From: Sphingomonas sp. JUb134
GTDB taxonomy: Bacteria > Pseudomonadota > Alphaproteobacteria > Sphingomonadales > Sphingomonadaceae
Length of the DNA: 64,000 nt
Reading direction: 5' to 3'
Assembly: GCF_004341505.2 (NCBI RefSeq)
Contig: NZ_SLYP02000004.1
Coordinates: 1-64,000, forward strand
Below, one piece after another: positions 7,949 through 16,172 of this stretch (its first letter is position 1; each line of letters begins with the position of its first letter). Below the pieces are notes generated by a model that worked only from the letters and a program-made list of their open reading frames with translations, was not told the DNA's origin and did not search any database. The translations under genes and the position numbers were made by a program.

Positions 7949-9130
7949 TTAATCCTCGTGGCTCGCTTCGCCCTTGCCGATCTCGGCCTTGAGCGTGAAA
8001 CTTCCGGTGGTGGCGATCTGTTCGTTGCCGGTCAGGCCCGACCGGACGATCACCGTGTCGCCCGACGCATCGCCGAGCTGGACCGGGGTCGCCTTGAAGC
8101 CGGTGGGCGTGCGCACGAACACGACCGACTTGCCCTCGAAACTCTGGACCGCCGTCGTCGGCACGCGGACCGCCCCGCTCCCGCCGCTGCCCGTGAGCTG
8201 CACGGCTGCCGTCACAGGCTCGCCGACCCGCCATTCGCCACCGCGATTGTCGAGGGTGGCGAGCGCAGGCACGAGCCGCGTCTGCGGATCAAGCGCCGGC
8301 GACACGAAGGTCACGCGGGCGGTCGCCTGACGGCCTGCCGCCTTCACCAGCACCGTATTGCCGGGACGCACCCGGCCCGCATCCTCGGGCTTGAGATTAA
8401 GCGCGATCGACACCTGGCTCAGGTTGGCGATGCGATAGAGTTCGGCATCCGCCGCGACCGTTTGTCCCAGCGTCACGGGGCGCGCAATGATCTGGCCCGA
8501 GATCGGCGCGGCAATGCCGAGCCGGTTGAGCCCGCCGCCGCCGACACCCGCCGCCGAAACCATGCTCTGCGCCTGCGTCAGGGCGATCCGCGCCTCCGTC
8601 GCCGCTGTGCGGGCGGCGATCAGATCCTGTTCAGGGGAGACTCTCTGCGCGAACAGCCGCTGTTCGCGCGCGAGGTTCGAATTAGCGAGCTGAAGCCGCG
8701 CCCGCGCCGCCTCGACCTCGCCCTTGATCTGCGCCGCCTCGCGGCTTTCGATGACCGCAATGGTCTGGCCGCGTCCGACCGATTGGCCGAGGTTACGGGT
8801 GAGCGCGACCACGCGTCCCGCAATTGCGGCCGAGACGACCTGCGTTCCCTGTGGGTCGCCCTCGATGATCGCGGGCAGCTCGATCGTCCCGGCCCCGCCG
8901 ATGATCGGCCGTCCGACCTGGACGCCCGCTGTGGCGATCTGGTCGGCACCCAATGTGACGACGCCTTCACCGGCATGACCGCCTTCAGCACCGCCCTTTT
9001 CCGTGCCCGCTGCCGTCTCATTGGCAGCTGCGCCTTCGGCAGTTGCCTCGTTTCCGCCATCCTTGCCGCCGCAGGCAGCCAAGAGCAGGGCGAGCGACGC
9101 CGCGCCCGCGAGATAAAAGCTCTTCATCAC
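7949..9130 (-). CDS. czcB: HME-RND periplasmic adaptor (membrane fusion protein)
   Basis: 393 residues. A lipoprotein signal (LALLLAACGGKDGG) is followed by a low-complexity Glu/Ala/Gly linker ending GGAEGGHAGEG. Then come the barrel-sandwich and coiled-coil hairpin of HlyD/CzcB adaptors (GEVEAARARLQLANSNLAREQRLFAQ) and a beta-barrel with a membrane-proximal domain. It links CzcA to CzcC and may pass metal to the pump. The start overlaps the czcC stop by 4 bases, so translation is probably coupled. It lacks the long His-rich N-terminal region of Cupriavidus CzcB. Confidence 0.92.
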   Translation of the reverse strand: MMKSFYLAGAASLALLLAACGGKDGGNEATAEGAAANETAAGTEKGGAEGGHAGEGVVTLGADQIATAGVQVGRPIIGGAGTIELPAIIEGDPQGTQVVSAAIAGRVVALTRNLGQSVGRGQTIAVIESREAAQIKGEVEAARARLQLANSNLAREQRLFAQRVSPEQDLIAARTAATEARIALTQAQSMVSAAGVGGGGLNRLGIAAPISGQIIARPVTLGQTVAADAELYRIANLSQVSIALNLKPEDAGRVRPGNTVLVKAAGRQATARVTFVSPALDPQTRLVPALATLDNRGGEWRVGEPVTAAVQLTGSGGSGAVRVPTTAVQSFEGKSVVFVRTPTGFKATPVQLGDASGDTVIVRSGLTGNEQIATTGSFTLKAEIGKGEASHED

Positions 9131-10404
9131 TGATTCCCCCCATTGGGCGCACGAGCGGTCAGTCGCTCCACTTGCGCGCGGGCATTCTGGTAATTGGCAA
9201 GCGCGTCGATCGCGGCGACCCGCGTTTCGGCGAGCGTGCGTTCAGCATCGAGCAATTCGAGCTGGCCGAACTTGCCCTCGCGATAGCCGATCCGCGCGAT
9301 GCGGGCGGCCTCCTGTGCAGCCGCCAGCGCCGGCCCCGACGCCGCACGAGCCGTCGTTGCGGCATTGGCCGCCTGCGCCTGCGCGTCCGTGATCGCCTGT
9401 TCGATGTCGAGCGCGGTCACGCGGCGCTGCGCATCCGCCTGGGTCCGCTGCGCGGTCGCCTGCGCAATCGCGGCGCGACCATTGTTGAACACCGGGATCG
9501 GGATCGACACGCTGAACACCGCCGCCATGTCGTTGGTCGCTTCCAGGCGGCGGATCGACGGCCCGACGTTCAGGTCAGGCACGCGATTGGCGCGCGCGAG
9601 CCGCACGCCGGCTTCGGCAATGGAGAAATCCGCGTTGGCTGCCGCCAGCGCGAGTGTGCCGGTCGTGTTGACCGGTGCCAACGGCCCATAGACGTTCACA
9701 TCGGGAAGGCGATCGAGCAGCGTGTCATCGAGCAGGCCGTCGATCGGCCGTCCGATCCGACGCGCCAGATTGGCGCGGGCCGCCTCGGCCAAGCGAAGCT
9801 GCCGCTCCACATTGGCGTCGGCATTGATACGCGCGACATCCGCGCGCTGTTGCTCGAGTGGCGATGCCCGCCCTGCCTGCACGCGAACGCTCGCGGCCCG
9901 CAGCGCATCGCTGGCGATCCGGGCCTGATCGCGGGCTGTCATTACCCGGCGATCGGCCGCGACCGCTTCGACATAGAGCTGCGTTACCTGAAGCCGGACA
10001 TCCGCCGCGATGATCGCGGCCTGGATCTCGGCCCGGGACAATTGCGCATTGGCGACCGCGACGCGGGCGCCGCGCTTGCCGCCTAGCTCGATCGGGATCG
10101 CAAAGCCGACCGTGGTTTCCGCGCTGCGGACCCCCCGATACGGCCCGGAGCCGATGACATTCTCGACTTGGCCTTGAACCACCGGATTGGGCCGCAAGCC
10201 GGCGACTGTGCGACCTGCACGGGCCGCGTCGATTCCAGCTGTCGCCGCTTCCGCAGCAGGGGCCGAACCGCCCGCTGCACTGACCGCTTGGTCAAGCGTG
10301 TAGACCGGCGCATCCTGCGCAACAGGCGCGGACGGTCCGACCTGCGCCTGCGCCATCGTGGCGCAAGACGCTGCGGCCAGCATGGCCGCGAGGATACGAT
10401 TCAT
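9127..10404 (-). CDS. czcC: TolC-family outer-membrane efflux protein
   Basis: 425 residues with a clear Sec signal peptide (MNRILAAMLAAASCATMAQA). The rest shows two OEP repeats of long Ala/Arg/Gln-rich helices typical of CzcC/TolC exit ducts. It would trimerise in the outer membrane and receive metal from the CzcAB pump. ATG 10404 is the first gene of the czcCBA core, 60 bases after the small His-rich CzcI-like gene. No separate promoter is obvious in that gap. Confidence 0.9.
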   Translation of the reverse strand: MNRILAAMLAAASCATMAQAQVGPSAPVAQDAPVYTLDQAVSAAGGSAPAAEAATAGIDAARAGRTVAGLRPNPVVQGQVENVIGSGPYRGVRSAETTVGFAIPIELGGKRGARVAVANAQLSRAEIQAAIIAADVRLQVTQLYVEAVAADRRVMTARDQARIASDALRAASVRVQAGRASPLEQQRADVARINADANVERQLRLAEAARANLARRIGRPIDGLLDDTLLDRLPDVNVYGPLAPVNTTGTLALAAANADFSIAEAGVRLARANRVPDLNVGPSIRRLEATNDMAAVFSVSIPIPVFNNGRAAIAQATAQRTQADAQRRVTALDIEQAITDAQAQAANAATTARAASGPALAAAQEAARIARIGYREGKFGQLELLDAERTLAETRVAAIDALANYQNARAQVERLTARAPNGGNQ

Positions 10405-10464
10405 GAAAATAGGACTCCTGACGATGATCGACAGGGGCGCGCCAACGCACGCCCAAATCGGACG

Positions 10465-10794
10465 TCAGGCTTGGGGGGGCCTCAAATGGACCATGCCGGT
10501 GCGGCCGTCGAGCGACGCAGAGGCGGAGATTGTCGGCTTGGGCACTGTGAGGACGGGGGTATATTCCATCGTCGTGCGCGCAGGCGCGCCGACGTCGTGT
10601 CCGTGACAATAATTGTGATGATGCGGGACATTCTTGTCCGAGTCCGATGGCACCTGATCGATGTCACCGGCGGTATGGACCGTGAACTCAACGCCCGCGA
10701 TGCTTCCCCCCGCCAGATCGGCGGCATGGGCCATGCCGGAGAAGCTGGTCAGGACCAGCATCAGGCATGTCAGGAAAGGCAAAAAGGCTCGCAC
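10465..10794 (-). CDS. Small periplasmic His-rich protein, CzcI-like
   Basis: 109 residues from GTG 10794, preceded by GAGG. A signal peptide (FLPFLTCLMLVLTSFSGMAHA) precedes a short mature protein with a metal-ligand cluster PHHHNYCHGH. Position just before czcC, small size and the His/Cys cluster match the loosely conserved CzcI group of periplasmic proteins that modulate czc responses in other bacteria. Similarity is by pattern only, so a metal sponge or sensor role is inferred. A DUF2946-type protein is an alternative label. Confidence 0.6.
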   Translation of the reverse strand: MRAFLPFLTCLMLVLTSFSGMAHAADLAGGSIAGVEFTVHTAGDIDQVPSDSDKNVPHHHNYCHGHDVGAPARTTMEYTPVLTVPKPTISASASLDGRTGMVHLRPPQA

Positions 10795-10834
10795 TAGCTT
10801 GCCTCTATCACGGAAGGGTTTTCATGTCATTGCA

Positions 10835-12802
10835 CTAATTCGAACCAAGGGTCACTGAGCCGGAACCCGAGCGGGATCGGTCGCGCCCGTTCCAGGCGAA
10901 CCCGACCGCAATGGCGACCGCCATCAGGAGTTGCGCCAGCACCGATTGCCAAGTGGGAAACACGCCGAGCATCGACAGCCGTGGCACGTCCGCGAGCGGT
11001 GCGATGTTGATAAGGCCGGCTTCCTGGAGCGCGGCGACGCCTTTACCCGCCAGCACGACGGTCAGGACCGCCATGAGCCAGGAGCTATAGCGGAAGAACT
11101 GCGCGATCGGCAGCTTGCGACTGTAGCGAAGCATGGCCCAAGCGATCAGGCTGAGCAGTCCAATCGCCGACCCGGCCCCCGCGAGAAGCATCCCGTTGTC
11201 ACCTTGCGCCGAAAGCGCGGCATAGAACAGGATCGTCTCGAAGACCTCGCGATAAACTACGACGAACGCCAGCCCGAACAGGAACCAGCCCGACCCGCCC
11301 GAGAGCGCCCGCGACATCTTCTCGCGAATATAGCGCTGCCACTGATCGGCCTGCGCCTTGCCGTGCATCCAAATCCCGACCGAGAGCAGCACGACCGCGG
11401 CGAACAGCGAGCCAAACCCTTCCGTCAGCTCCCGGCTCGCACCGCTGATCCCGATCGCATAGGTGGCGACCGCCCAGGTGATCCCGCCCGCGATGATCGC
11501 GCTGACCCAGCCGCCATGCACGTACCGCAGCGCCTCGCCGCGCTCGGCTTTACGCAGGAACGCGATCATGGCGACAACGATGAGCAGGGCTTCGAGCCCT
11601 TCACGCAGCAGGATCGTGAACGCGCCCAGGAACGTGGACGCTTCGGTGGCGGCATCAGGCGCGAGCGCCGCTTCCGCATCGTCGAAAAGGCCGCCCAGTA
11701 CTGCGACCTTCTCCGCGAGATCATCGGGCGACGCGCCCCGGTCGATCGAGGCGCGGAACTCCCCCATCGCGCCCTCGATTCGACCCATCAGCGTCGCGTC
11801 GCGCGCGGTGAGTGTTGGCTCGATCGGCTCGAACCCATCGAGATAGGCCGACAGCGCCAGCTCTTTCGCCATGCGCGCATCGCCGCGCCGCGCAGCCGCC
11901 ACGCTTTCGGCGAGTTTGGCGCGGGCGACCGCGAGCGAGCCGGGAGCCTGTTGTATCACCTGTTCGGGATGACGACGCAGGAACGCGAGCACTGGGTCAG
12001 CCTTGGCGTCGCCGATCGCCGCGCCGAGCGCGGCCGGGGTGAGCGCGACCAGGGTTTTCAGGTCCGGAATGCGCCGGCGAAGGGTCGGGTCGGATTTCCA
12101 AAGCCGCTCGCCTTCGCGCGCCTGCGCATCCGTGAAGGCGAAGCTCCCGGCTCGGAATGCTAACGCCCAGCGCTGATCGTTGGGCAGATCGGCGAAGCTC
12201 TGCATCGCGGTCCCGTCGATGCCTTGCGTCACCACCTGATAGAGCGCGAACACGCTGCGCTGGCGCGCGCGCTCGGCATCGGTGAAAGCAATCGGGGGCG
12301 TAGCGAGCTTGGCGGCGTCAGGGCCACGGCCGTTGCCCGTCATCCCGTGGCAGGACGCGCAGGATTGTCGGAACAGTGCATCGCTGGAGACGAGGTTCGG
12401 AGCCTTATCGGGCGCGAGCGGCACCGGGTAGGCGCGCAACAGATCGGCCGCGAGCCCGTGCGCCAATGTTGCCACCTGTTCAGTCGGTCCCTTTTCCGCG
12501 ATCACCGCCTGGAGGTTGGCAGCCCGCTGGATGAGGGCTTGACGCTCCGGCTTCGCCGGCAGGCCCTGAAGCCGTGTCGAGACCGACGCGGCGAACTCCG
12601 TCATCTCGGCATATTCCGACGTGCTCTTGATCCGACCGTTGGCGACCGCGCCGCCATAATCGACGGCCATATAGTCGAGCAGCCGCCATGCGGTTTGCAC
12701 GTCGCCGGGTTCGGCGATTGCCGCAGCAGGGATCAGCAGCGCCGCGAGCGCGGAGAGCAGCCGCAACGAGAGCATTGCCCGGATCAACGCGAGCAGACGC
12801 AC
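10835..12802 (-). CDS. Cytochrome c / FTR1-type iron permease fusion
   Basis: 655 residues from GTG 12802, which shares a base with the TAG stop of the upstream CDF gene; ATG 12775 is a possible alternative. A signal peptide is followed by a c-type haem motif CASCHG near residue 148, a helical periplasmic region, and an FTR1-like seven-helix domain with the two signature motifs REGLE (near 400) and REVFE (near 518). FTR1/EfeU permeases import iron after ferrous oxidation. Here the N-terminal haem domain may replace the separate oxidase or EfeO partner. This fused layout is known in several proteobacteria. Its place in an efflux operon suggests iron repletion under toxic-metal stress, an inference. 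Confidence 0.88.
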   Translation of the reverse strand: MRLLALIRAMLSLRLLSALAALLIPAAAIAEPGDVQTAWRLLDYMAVDYGGAVANGRIKSTSEYAEMTEFAASVSTRLQGLPAKPERQALIQRAANLQAVIAEKGPTEQVATLAHGLAADLLRAYPVPLAPDKAPNLVSSDALFRQSCASCHGMTGNGRGPDAAKLATPPIAFTDAERARQRSVFALYQVVTQGIDGTAMQSFADLPNDQRWALAFRAGSFAFTDAQAREGERLWKSDPTLRRRIPDLKTLVALTPAALGAAIGDAKADPVLAFLRRHPEQVIQQAPGSLAVARAKLAESVAAARRGDARMAKELALSAYLDGFEPIEPTLTARDATLMGRIEGAMGEFRASIDRGASPDDLAEKVAVLGGLFDDAEAALAPDAATEASTFLGAFTILLREGLEALLIVVAMIAFLRKAERGEALRYVHGGWVSAIIAGGITWAVATYAIGISGASRELTEGFGSLFAAVVLLSVGIWMHGKAQADQWQRYIREKMSRALSGGSGWFLFGLAFVVVYREVFETILFYAALSAQGDNGMLLAGAGSAIGLLSLIAWAMLRYSRKLPIAQFFRYSSWLMAVLTVVLAGKGVAALQEAGLINIAPLADVPRLSMLGVFPTWQSVLAQLLMAVAIAVGFAWNGRDRSRSGSGSVTLGSN

Positions 12803-13428
12803 TACCGCTCTCCCAATTCGCGCCGAGCGCCAGTGACGATTTCATAAGCGGAGTGGAGGAACAGGAGGGCGATGAGGCCGGCGACGGCGAGGTCCGGCCA
12901 GGCGCTTCCTGTCCACGCCACCAGACCGGCCGCGGCGATCACCGCCACGTTGGCGAGCGCGTCGTTGCGGCTGAACAGCCAGATCGCGCGAACATTGGCG
13001 TCCCCTTCCCGGAAACGCGCAAGCACCAAGGCGGACACGACATTGATCGCGAGCGCGACAACGCCGATTGTGCCCATCAGTTCGGCATCGGGCGCGGTTG
13101 CGTTCAGGGCGCGCCAAATCGCGAAACCGATTACGCCCACGCCAAGCGCACCGAGAAACAACCCCTGCGTCAGCGCGACCTTTGCCCTCGCCCGTGCGGA
13201 CCAGGCAAGCGCGAGAAGACCGATAAGGCTGATCGACCCGTCCCCGAGAAAATCGAGGGAATCCGCTTTCAGCGCTTGGCTATCGGCGATGAACCCGCCG
13301 AACAGCTCGGCGACTCCGAAGCCGAGGTTGAGCACCACGACGGTCAGCAGCGCACGGCGATAGGCCGGATCGGTTTGCGCGCGCGCGGGCTCCCCGTGGC
13401 ACCCGCAGCTTTCGGTAGAAGCATTCAT
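12802..13428 (-). CDS. CDF-family cation transporter, first gene of the metal operon
   Basis: 208 residues from ATG 13428, preceded by AAGGAAGG. The N-terminal ESCGCHGE peptide has two Cys and a His, a possible cytoplasmic metal-binding tail. Six hydrophobic helices follow; the metal-site positions read DFLGD in TM2 and NDALAN in TM5, as in the other CDF gene of this operon. There is no long C-terminal domain. It would export divalent metal in exchange for protons. It is transcribed from a MerR-type promoter whose -10 element lies only 7 bases before the start codon. Confidence 0.87.
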   Translation of the reverse strand: MNASTESCGCHGEPARAQTDPAYRRALLTVVVLNLGFGVAELFGGFIADSQALKADSLDFLGDGSISLIGLLALAWSARARAKVALTQGLFLGALGVGVIGFAIWRALNATAPDAELMGTIGVVALAINVVSALVLARFREGDANVRAIWLFSRNDALANVAVIAAAGLVAWTGSAWPDLAVAGLIALLFLHSAYEIVTGARRELGER

Positions 13429-13435
13429 GCGGCCT

Positions 13436-13466
13436 TCCTTACCACCTCCAGTCGCTGTAGAAGCAA
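13436..13466 (-). promoter_or_regulatory. MerR-type promoter/operator for the metal operon
   Basis: Read on the minus strand, a -35-like TTGCTT (13461-13466) is followed by a 19-bp spacer and TAAGGA (13436-13441). The spacer holds the imperfect dyad CTACAG-cga-CTGGAG (13446-13460). A long spacer with a central dyad is the hallmark of MerR/ZntR-activated promoters. Transcription would start about at the ATG (13428), so the message may be leaderless. Confidence 0.75.
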
Positions 13467-13474
13467 GCGAAATG

Positions 13475-13489
13475 TGCGACACGTTCGCA
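13475..13489. promoter_or_regulatory. Perfect 5-bp inverted repeat in the divergent region
   Basis: TGCGA (13475-13479) and TCGCA (13485-13489) flank a 5-bp centre, 14 bases before the merR-type gene start. It may be a second regulator site or a chance dyad. Confidence 0.3.
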
Positions 13490-13503
13490 TAAGCAAGGAT
13501 GGC

Positions 13504-13923
13504 ATGATGAAGCCGGTGATGATTGGGCAGCTCGCCAGCGAGACCTCGACGAAGGTGACGACGATCCGCTTTTATGAGTCGATCGGGTTGCTCCGATCCG
13601 CCCCTCGCACGGCGTCGGGTCGCAGAACCTACGATGCCAGTGACATTGAGCGTTTGCACTTCATCCGCAACGGTCGCCGGCTTGGCTTCTCCGTCGACGA
13701 GATCCGTTCGTTGATGGGGCTGGCGCAGAACCCGGACCAGGATTGTGGTGCCGCCTCAGCTATCGCTGCTCAGCACCTCAAGGATGTGGAGGAGAGACTG
13801 GCGCAACTCGCGGTGTTGCGGGATGAGTTGGCAATGCTCAGCCAGAGCTGCACCAAGGCGCGCATGGCCGATTGTCGGATCATGAAGGCGATCGGCAAAG
13901 GCCACCCTCAAGCCGATCAATAA
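13504..13923 (+). CDS. MerR-family metal-responsive regulator, ZntR/CadR-like
   Basis: 139 residues from ATG 13504. The N-terminal winged helix (MIGQLASETSTKVTTIRFYE, then RTYDASDIERLHFIR) is followed by the long dimer helix and a C-terminal metal loop. Cys81, Cys116 and Cys124 fall where ZntR/CadR/PbrR proteins place their metal ligands, so Zn, Cd or Pb are the likeliest effectors. It is divergent from the metal operon and should bind the dyad at 13446-13460. Its stop overlaps the end of the convergent protease gene by 7 bases. Confidence 0.88.
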   Translation: MMKPVMIGQLASETSTKVTTIRFYESIGLLRSAPRTASGRRTYDASDIERLHFIRNGRRLGFSVDEIRSLMGLAQNPDQDCGAASAIAAQHLKDVEERLAQLAVLRDELAMLSQSCTKARMADCRIMKAIGKGHPQADQ

Positions 13924-15119
13924 TAATCGGCCAGCCTGAGCTCGCGCACATCACCCGAGGCCATCGTCAGCTTTACGAGGGTGCCAGCAGGCCGGGAGCG
14001 CACTTGCCAGAGCTCCCCACGCGTATAGTTCGCATCGATCGAATGGCCGTTCACCGCCACGATCCGGTCGCCGACCGCCCAGCCAGCCTTTTCCGCGGGA
14101 CTGTTCGCCGCCACATGAACAACGGTGAGCGCCGTTGGTGAGGCTGCGAGGCCAAGGCCGCTACGGTCCTTCAGCATCGGCAGGCGACGACGAGGACCGA
14201 GTGGCCGGAGCCACACGAATCCGGCGGTCACGTCGAACACCACGTCGAATTGAGCGATCAGCGGTAGGCCGACATTGCCAACCGTGCTGGTGGAGAGCCA
14301 AGCTCTCATCCCGAGTGTGGGGACGTTCGAGACGCCAAGCCCTTCGATGTTGATGTTCTGGATCGTGAAAGCATCGTTGATACGCACACCATCGACGCCG
14401 CCGATCGCCGCGGTCGAGACGAGCTTCCCGTTCAACAGCCCTTGATCGCGGGCATAGGCCGACGAGAGCATCAGCGCGGCCGAGCTGCCAAGATCGATCA
14501 TCAAGGGCACGGGAGGCAAACCCGAGACGGAAGCTCGAATGAACAGCTCCTGCTTGGCACCGCGCCCGAGCGCGACAGCGCGCCAGTCGGGACCGGCGAG
14601 AAACGTGCCTGACTTGACGACCGCCATACGCCTTTTCGCGAAATCGAGCGCGATGCAGCTACCCGTGAACATATCGGCACCGAGGAGGATATCGATCGGT
14701 CGTCCGAAGGCCGCCGACACTGAACTCAGATCACCAACGACGGCAAAGGGTAAGCGACGGGTTTCGCGGGCGAGCTGTACGTCGATGTCGCGGACCAGCA
14801 GCACCGGGGCCTTGGCGCTCAGCCCGCTAATCATGCGCCGCTCACCATCGTTCAAGCCGAGCTTCGCCGCGAGCGCCGTGCTCATGATCGACGCGCCGCT
14901 GCCACTGTCGAGCACCGCCCGCACCGGCACTCCGCGCACTTGTGCCGAAACAAGGAGGGTATCACCCGTGCCGACTTCCAGCGGCTCCCATTCGAGGTGA
15001 GCCGCACCGAAGTTCCACGAGCCCGCAGACCGGGAAGTCTGTCGCGCGAGCGTTGGAGAACCGAGCACCAAGCCGGTTCCACAGGCCACCAGCCGCGCCA
15101 CTAATGAGCGTCGAGACAT
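13917..15119 (-). CDS. Retropepsin-like aspartic protease with PDZ domain
   Basis: 400 residues from ATG 15119, with a probable export signal (RRSLVARLVACGTGLVLGSPTLA). Two retropepsin-like halves are visible: AVLDSGSGAS with Asp71 and PLMIDLGSSAAL with Asp209, giving the two aspartates within one chain. A C-terminal PDZ domain follows (about 320-385, LGLAASPTALTVVHVAANSPAEKAGWAVGD). It is likely a periplasmic protease or peptide-binding protein. The promoter upstream (15187-15217) has the same MerR-type architecture as the metal operon, implying metal induction. Convergent with the MerR gene. Confidence 0.78.
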   Translation of the reverse strand: MSRRSLVARLVACGTGLVLGSPTLARQTSRSAGSWNFGAAHLEWEPLEVGTGDTLLVSAQVRGVPVRAVLDSGSGASIMSTALAAKLGLNDGERRMISGLSAKAPVLLVRDIDVQLARETRRLPFAVVGDLSSVSAAFGRPIDILLGADMFTGSCIALDFAKRRMAVVKSGTFLAGPDWRAVALGRGAKQELFIRASVSGLPPVPLMIDLGSSAALMLSSAYARDQGLLNGKLVSTAAIGGVDGVRINDAFTIQNINIEGLGVSNVPTLGMRAWLSTSTVGNVGLPLIAQFDVVFDVTAGFVWLRPLGPRRRLPMLKDRSGLGLAASPTALTVVHVAANSPAEKAGWAVGDRIVAVNGHSIDANYTRGELWQVRSRPAGTLVKLTMASGDVRELRLADYY

Positions 15120-15186
15120 ACCGATTGCTTCAACACGGGCCGTCAAAAAGCCACCTCCAGCCCCCCGTCCGCAGGAGAGCAAATTG

Positions 15187-15217
15187 CGGTTACATGCTCC
15201 AGCCACTGGAGGAGCAA
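15187..15217 (-). promoter_or_regulatory. Second MerR-type promoter/operator, upstream of the protease gene
   Basis: On the minus strand TTGCTC (15212-15217) is followed by exactly 19 bp and TAACCG (15187-15192). The spacer opens with the perfect dyad CTCCAG-tgg-CTGGAG (15197-15211). Spacing and dyad position are the same as in the promoter at 13436-13466. It would give a leader of about 60 bases before ATG 15119. Confidence 0.7.
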
Positions 15218-15350
15218 GTGCTTTTGGTGCGCCCGAAAATCCTCAGAAGCGCTTGGAGAACTTTAGATGAAGGATGGTGCAGACCGCTTAGATGCCTTCC
15301 CGATAACGAACGGTTCCGGGGGACGCTGGGCCGATCGGGACCGCGAACGG

Positions 15351-15397
15351 TGTAAACGCTCGCGCTAAGTGGCGGCATTCTGATCGCGCTATTTGTC
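15351..15397 (+). repeat. Left terminal inverted repeat of the TniAB transposon
   Basis: 47 bp beginning TGTAAACGCTCGCGCTAA, matched by 18377-18423 on the other strand with two differences. Two internal motifs start at 15360 and 15384. Confidence 0.9.
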
Positions 15398-15408
15398 GGC
15401 GAGCGTCG

Positions 15409-15981
15409 CTACGCGGCTACCGGCTTGGTCTCGGCCGATCGCACATAGGCGTAGAGTTTTGGCTTGGAGATGCCGAGCATCGAGCAAATCTTGGCGATCG
15501 GCATCGTGTTCTCGTGGTAGAGCCTGACGGGCAGGTCGCGCTTGTCCTTGCCGAGTGCGGCCGGCCGGCCACCCTTCTTGCCGCGAGCGCGGGCTGCGGT
15601 GAGACCGGCCTGGGTCCGCTCGCGGATCAGGTTGCGCTCGAACTCCGCCAATGCCCCGAACAGGTGGAAGGTAAGCTTGCCCGACGTGGTGGTCGTGTCG
15701 ATCGCCTCGTGCAGGCTCAGCAGCCCGACCTTTTCCTCGTCGAGGTAGGTCATCCATCCGATCAGATCACGGAGCGAGCGGCCGAGCCTGTCGAGGCGCC
15801 AGACCACCAGTGTGTCGCCGGCGCGAAGCAGCTCCTTCACCTTTTCCAATCCAGGGCGAGCGGCAGTCGCCCCGGAGGCCTTGTCGGTGATGACCTTCTC
15901 GCAGCCGGCAGCCTTCAGCGCATCACGCTGGAGGTCCAGGTTCTGCTCGGCGGTCGATACGCGGGCGTAACCGATTTTCAT
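15409..15981 (-). CDS. Serine resolvase/invertase of the TniAB transposon
   Basis: 190 residues. The catalytic N-terminal domain begins MKIGYARVSTAEQNLDLQ with the active-site Ser in the YARVS motif. It continues with VVWRLDRLGRSLRDLI and EFERNLIRERTQAGL, and ends in a helix-turn-helix (PIAKICSMLGISKPKLYAYV). It would resolve cointegrates formed by the transposase or act as a TniR-like protein. It is divergent from tniA; the gap at 15982-16172 is the expected place for the res site and promoters. Confidence 0.9.
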   Translation of the reverse strand: MKIGYARVSTAEQNLDLQRDALKAAGCEKVITDKASGATAARPGLEKVKELLRAGDTLVVWRLDRLGRSLRDLIGWMTYLDEEKVGLLSLHEAIDTTTTSGKLTFHLFGALAEFERNLIRERTQAGLTAARARGKKGGRPAALGKDKRDLPVRLYHENTMPIAKICSMLGISKPKLYAYVRSAETKPVAA

Positions 15982-16172
15982 GCGTAGGGCCGGTGGCGCC
16001 CCGATCGGGCGCGGTTTGGGAAGAAAGTCGTCATCGGCAGGTCTATGTTGCCCTAGTTTTCTTTACCGGGTAGATTTACGTCGAACAGGCCGGTTTGGCA
16101 ACGCGAGCGGACTCGCATGGCGATGGGCAGGCAAATCTCCGTTTTCCTTACCTGCGACACGGACCGTCGGCG

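Noticed and set aside
7958..9133. Long plus-strand open frame opposite czcB
   Set aside because: Same reason: the minus strand encodes a complete adaptor protein, and the plus frame has no recognisable fold.
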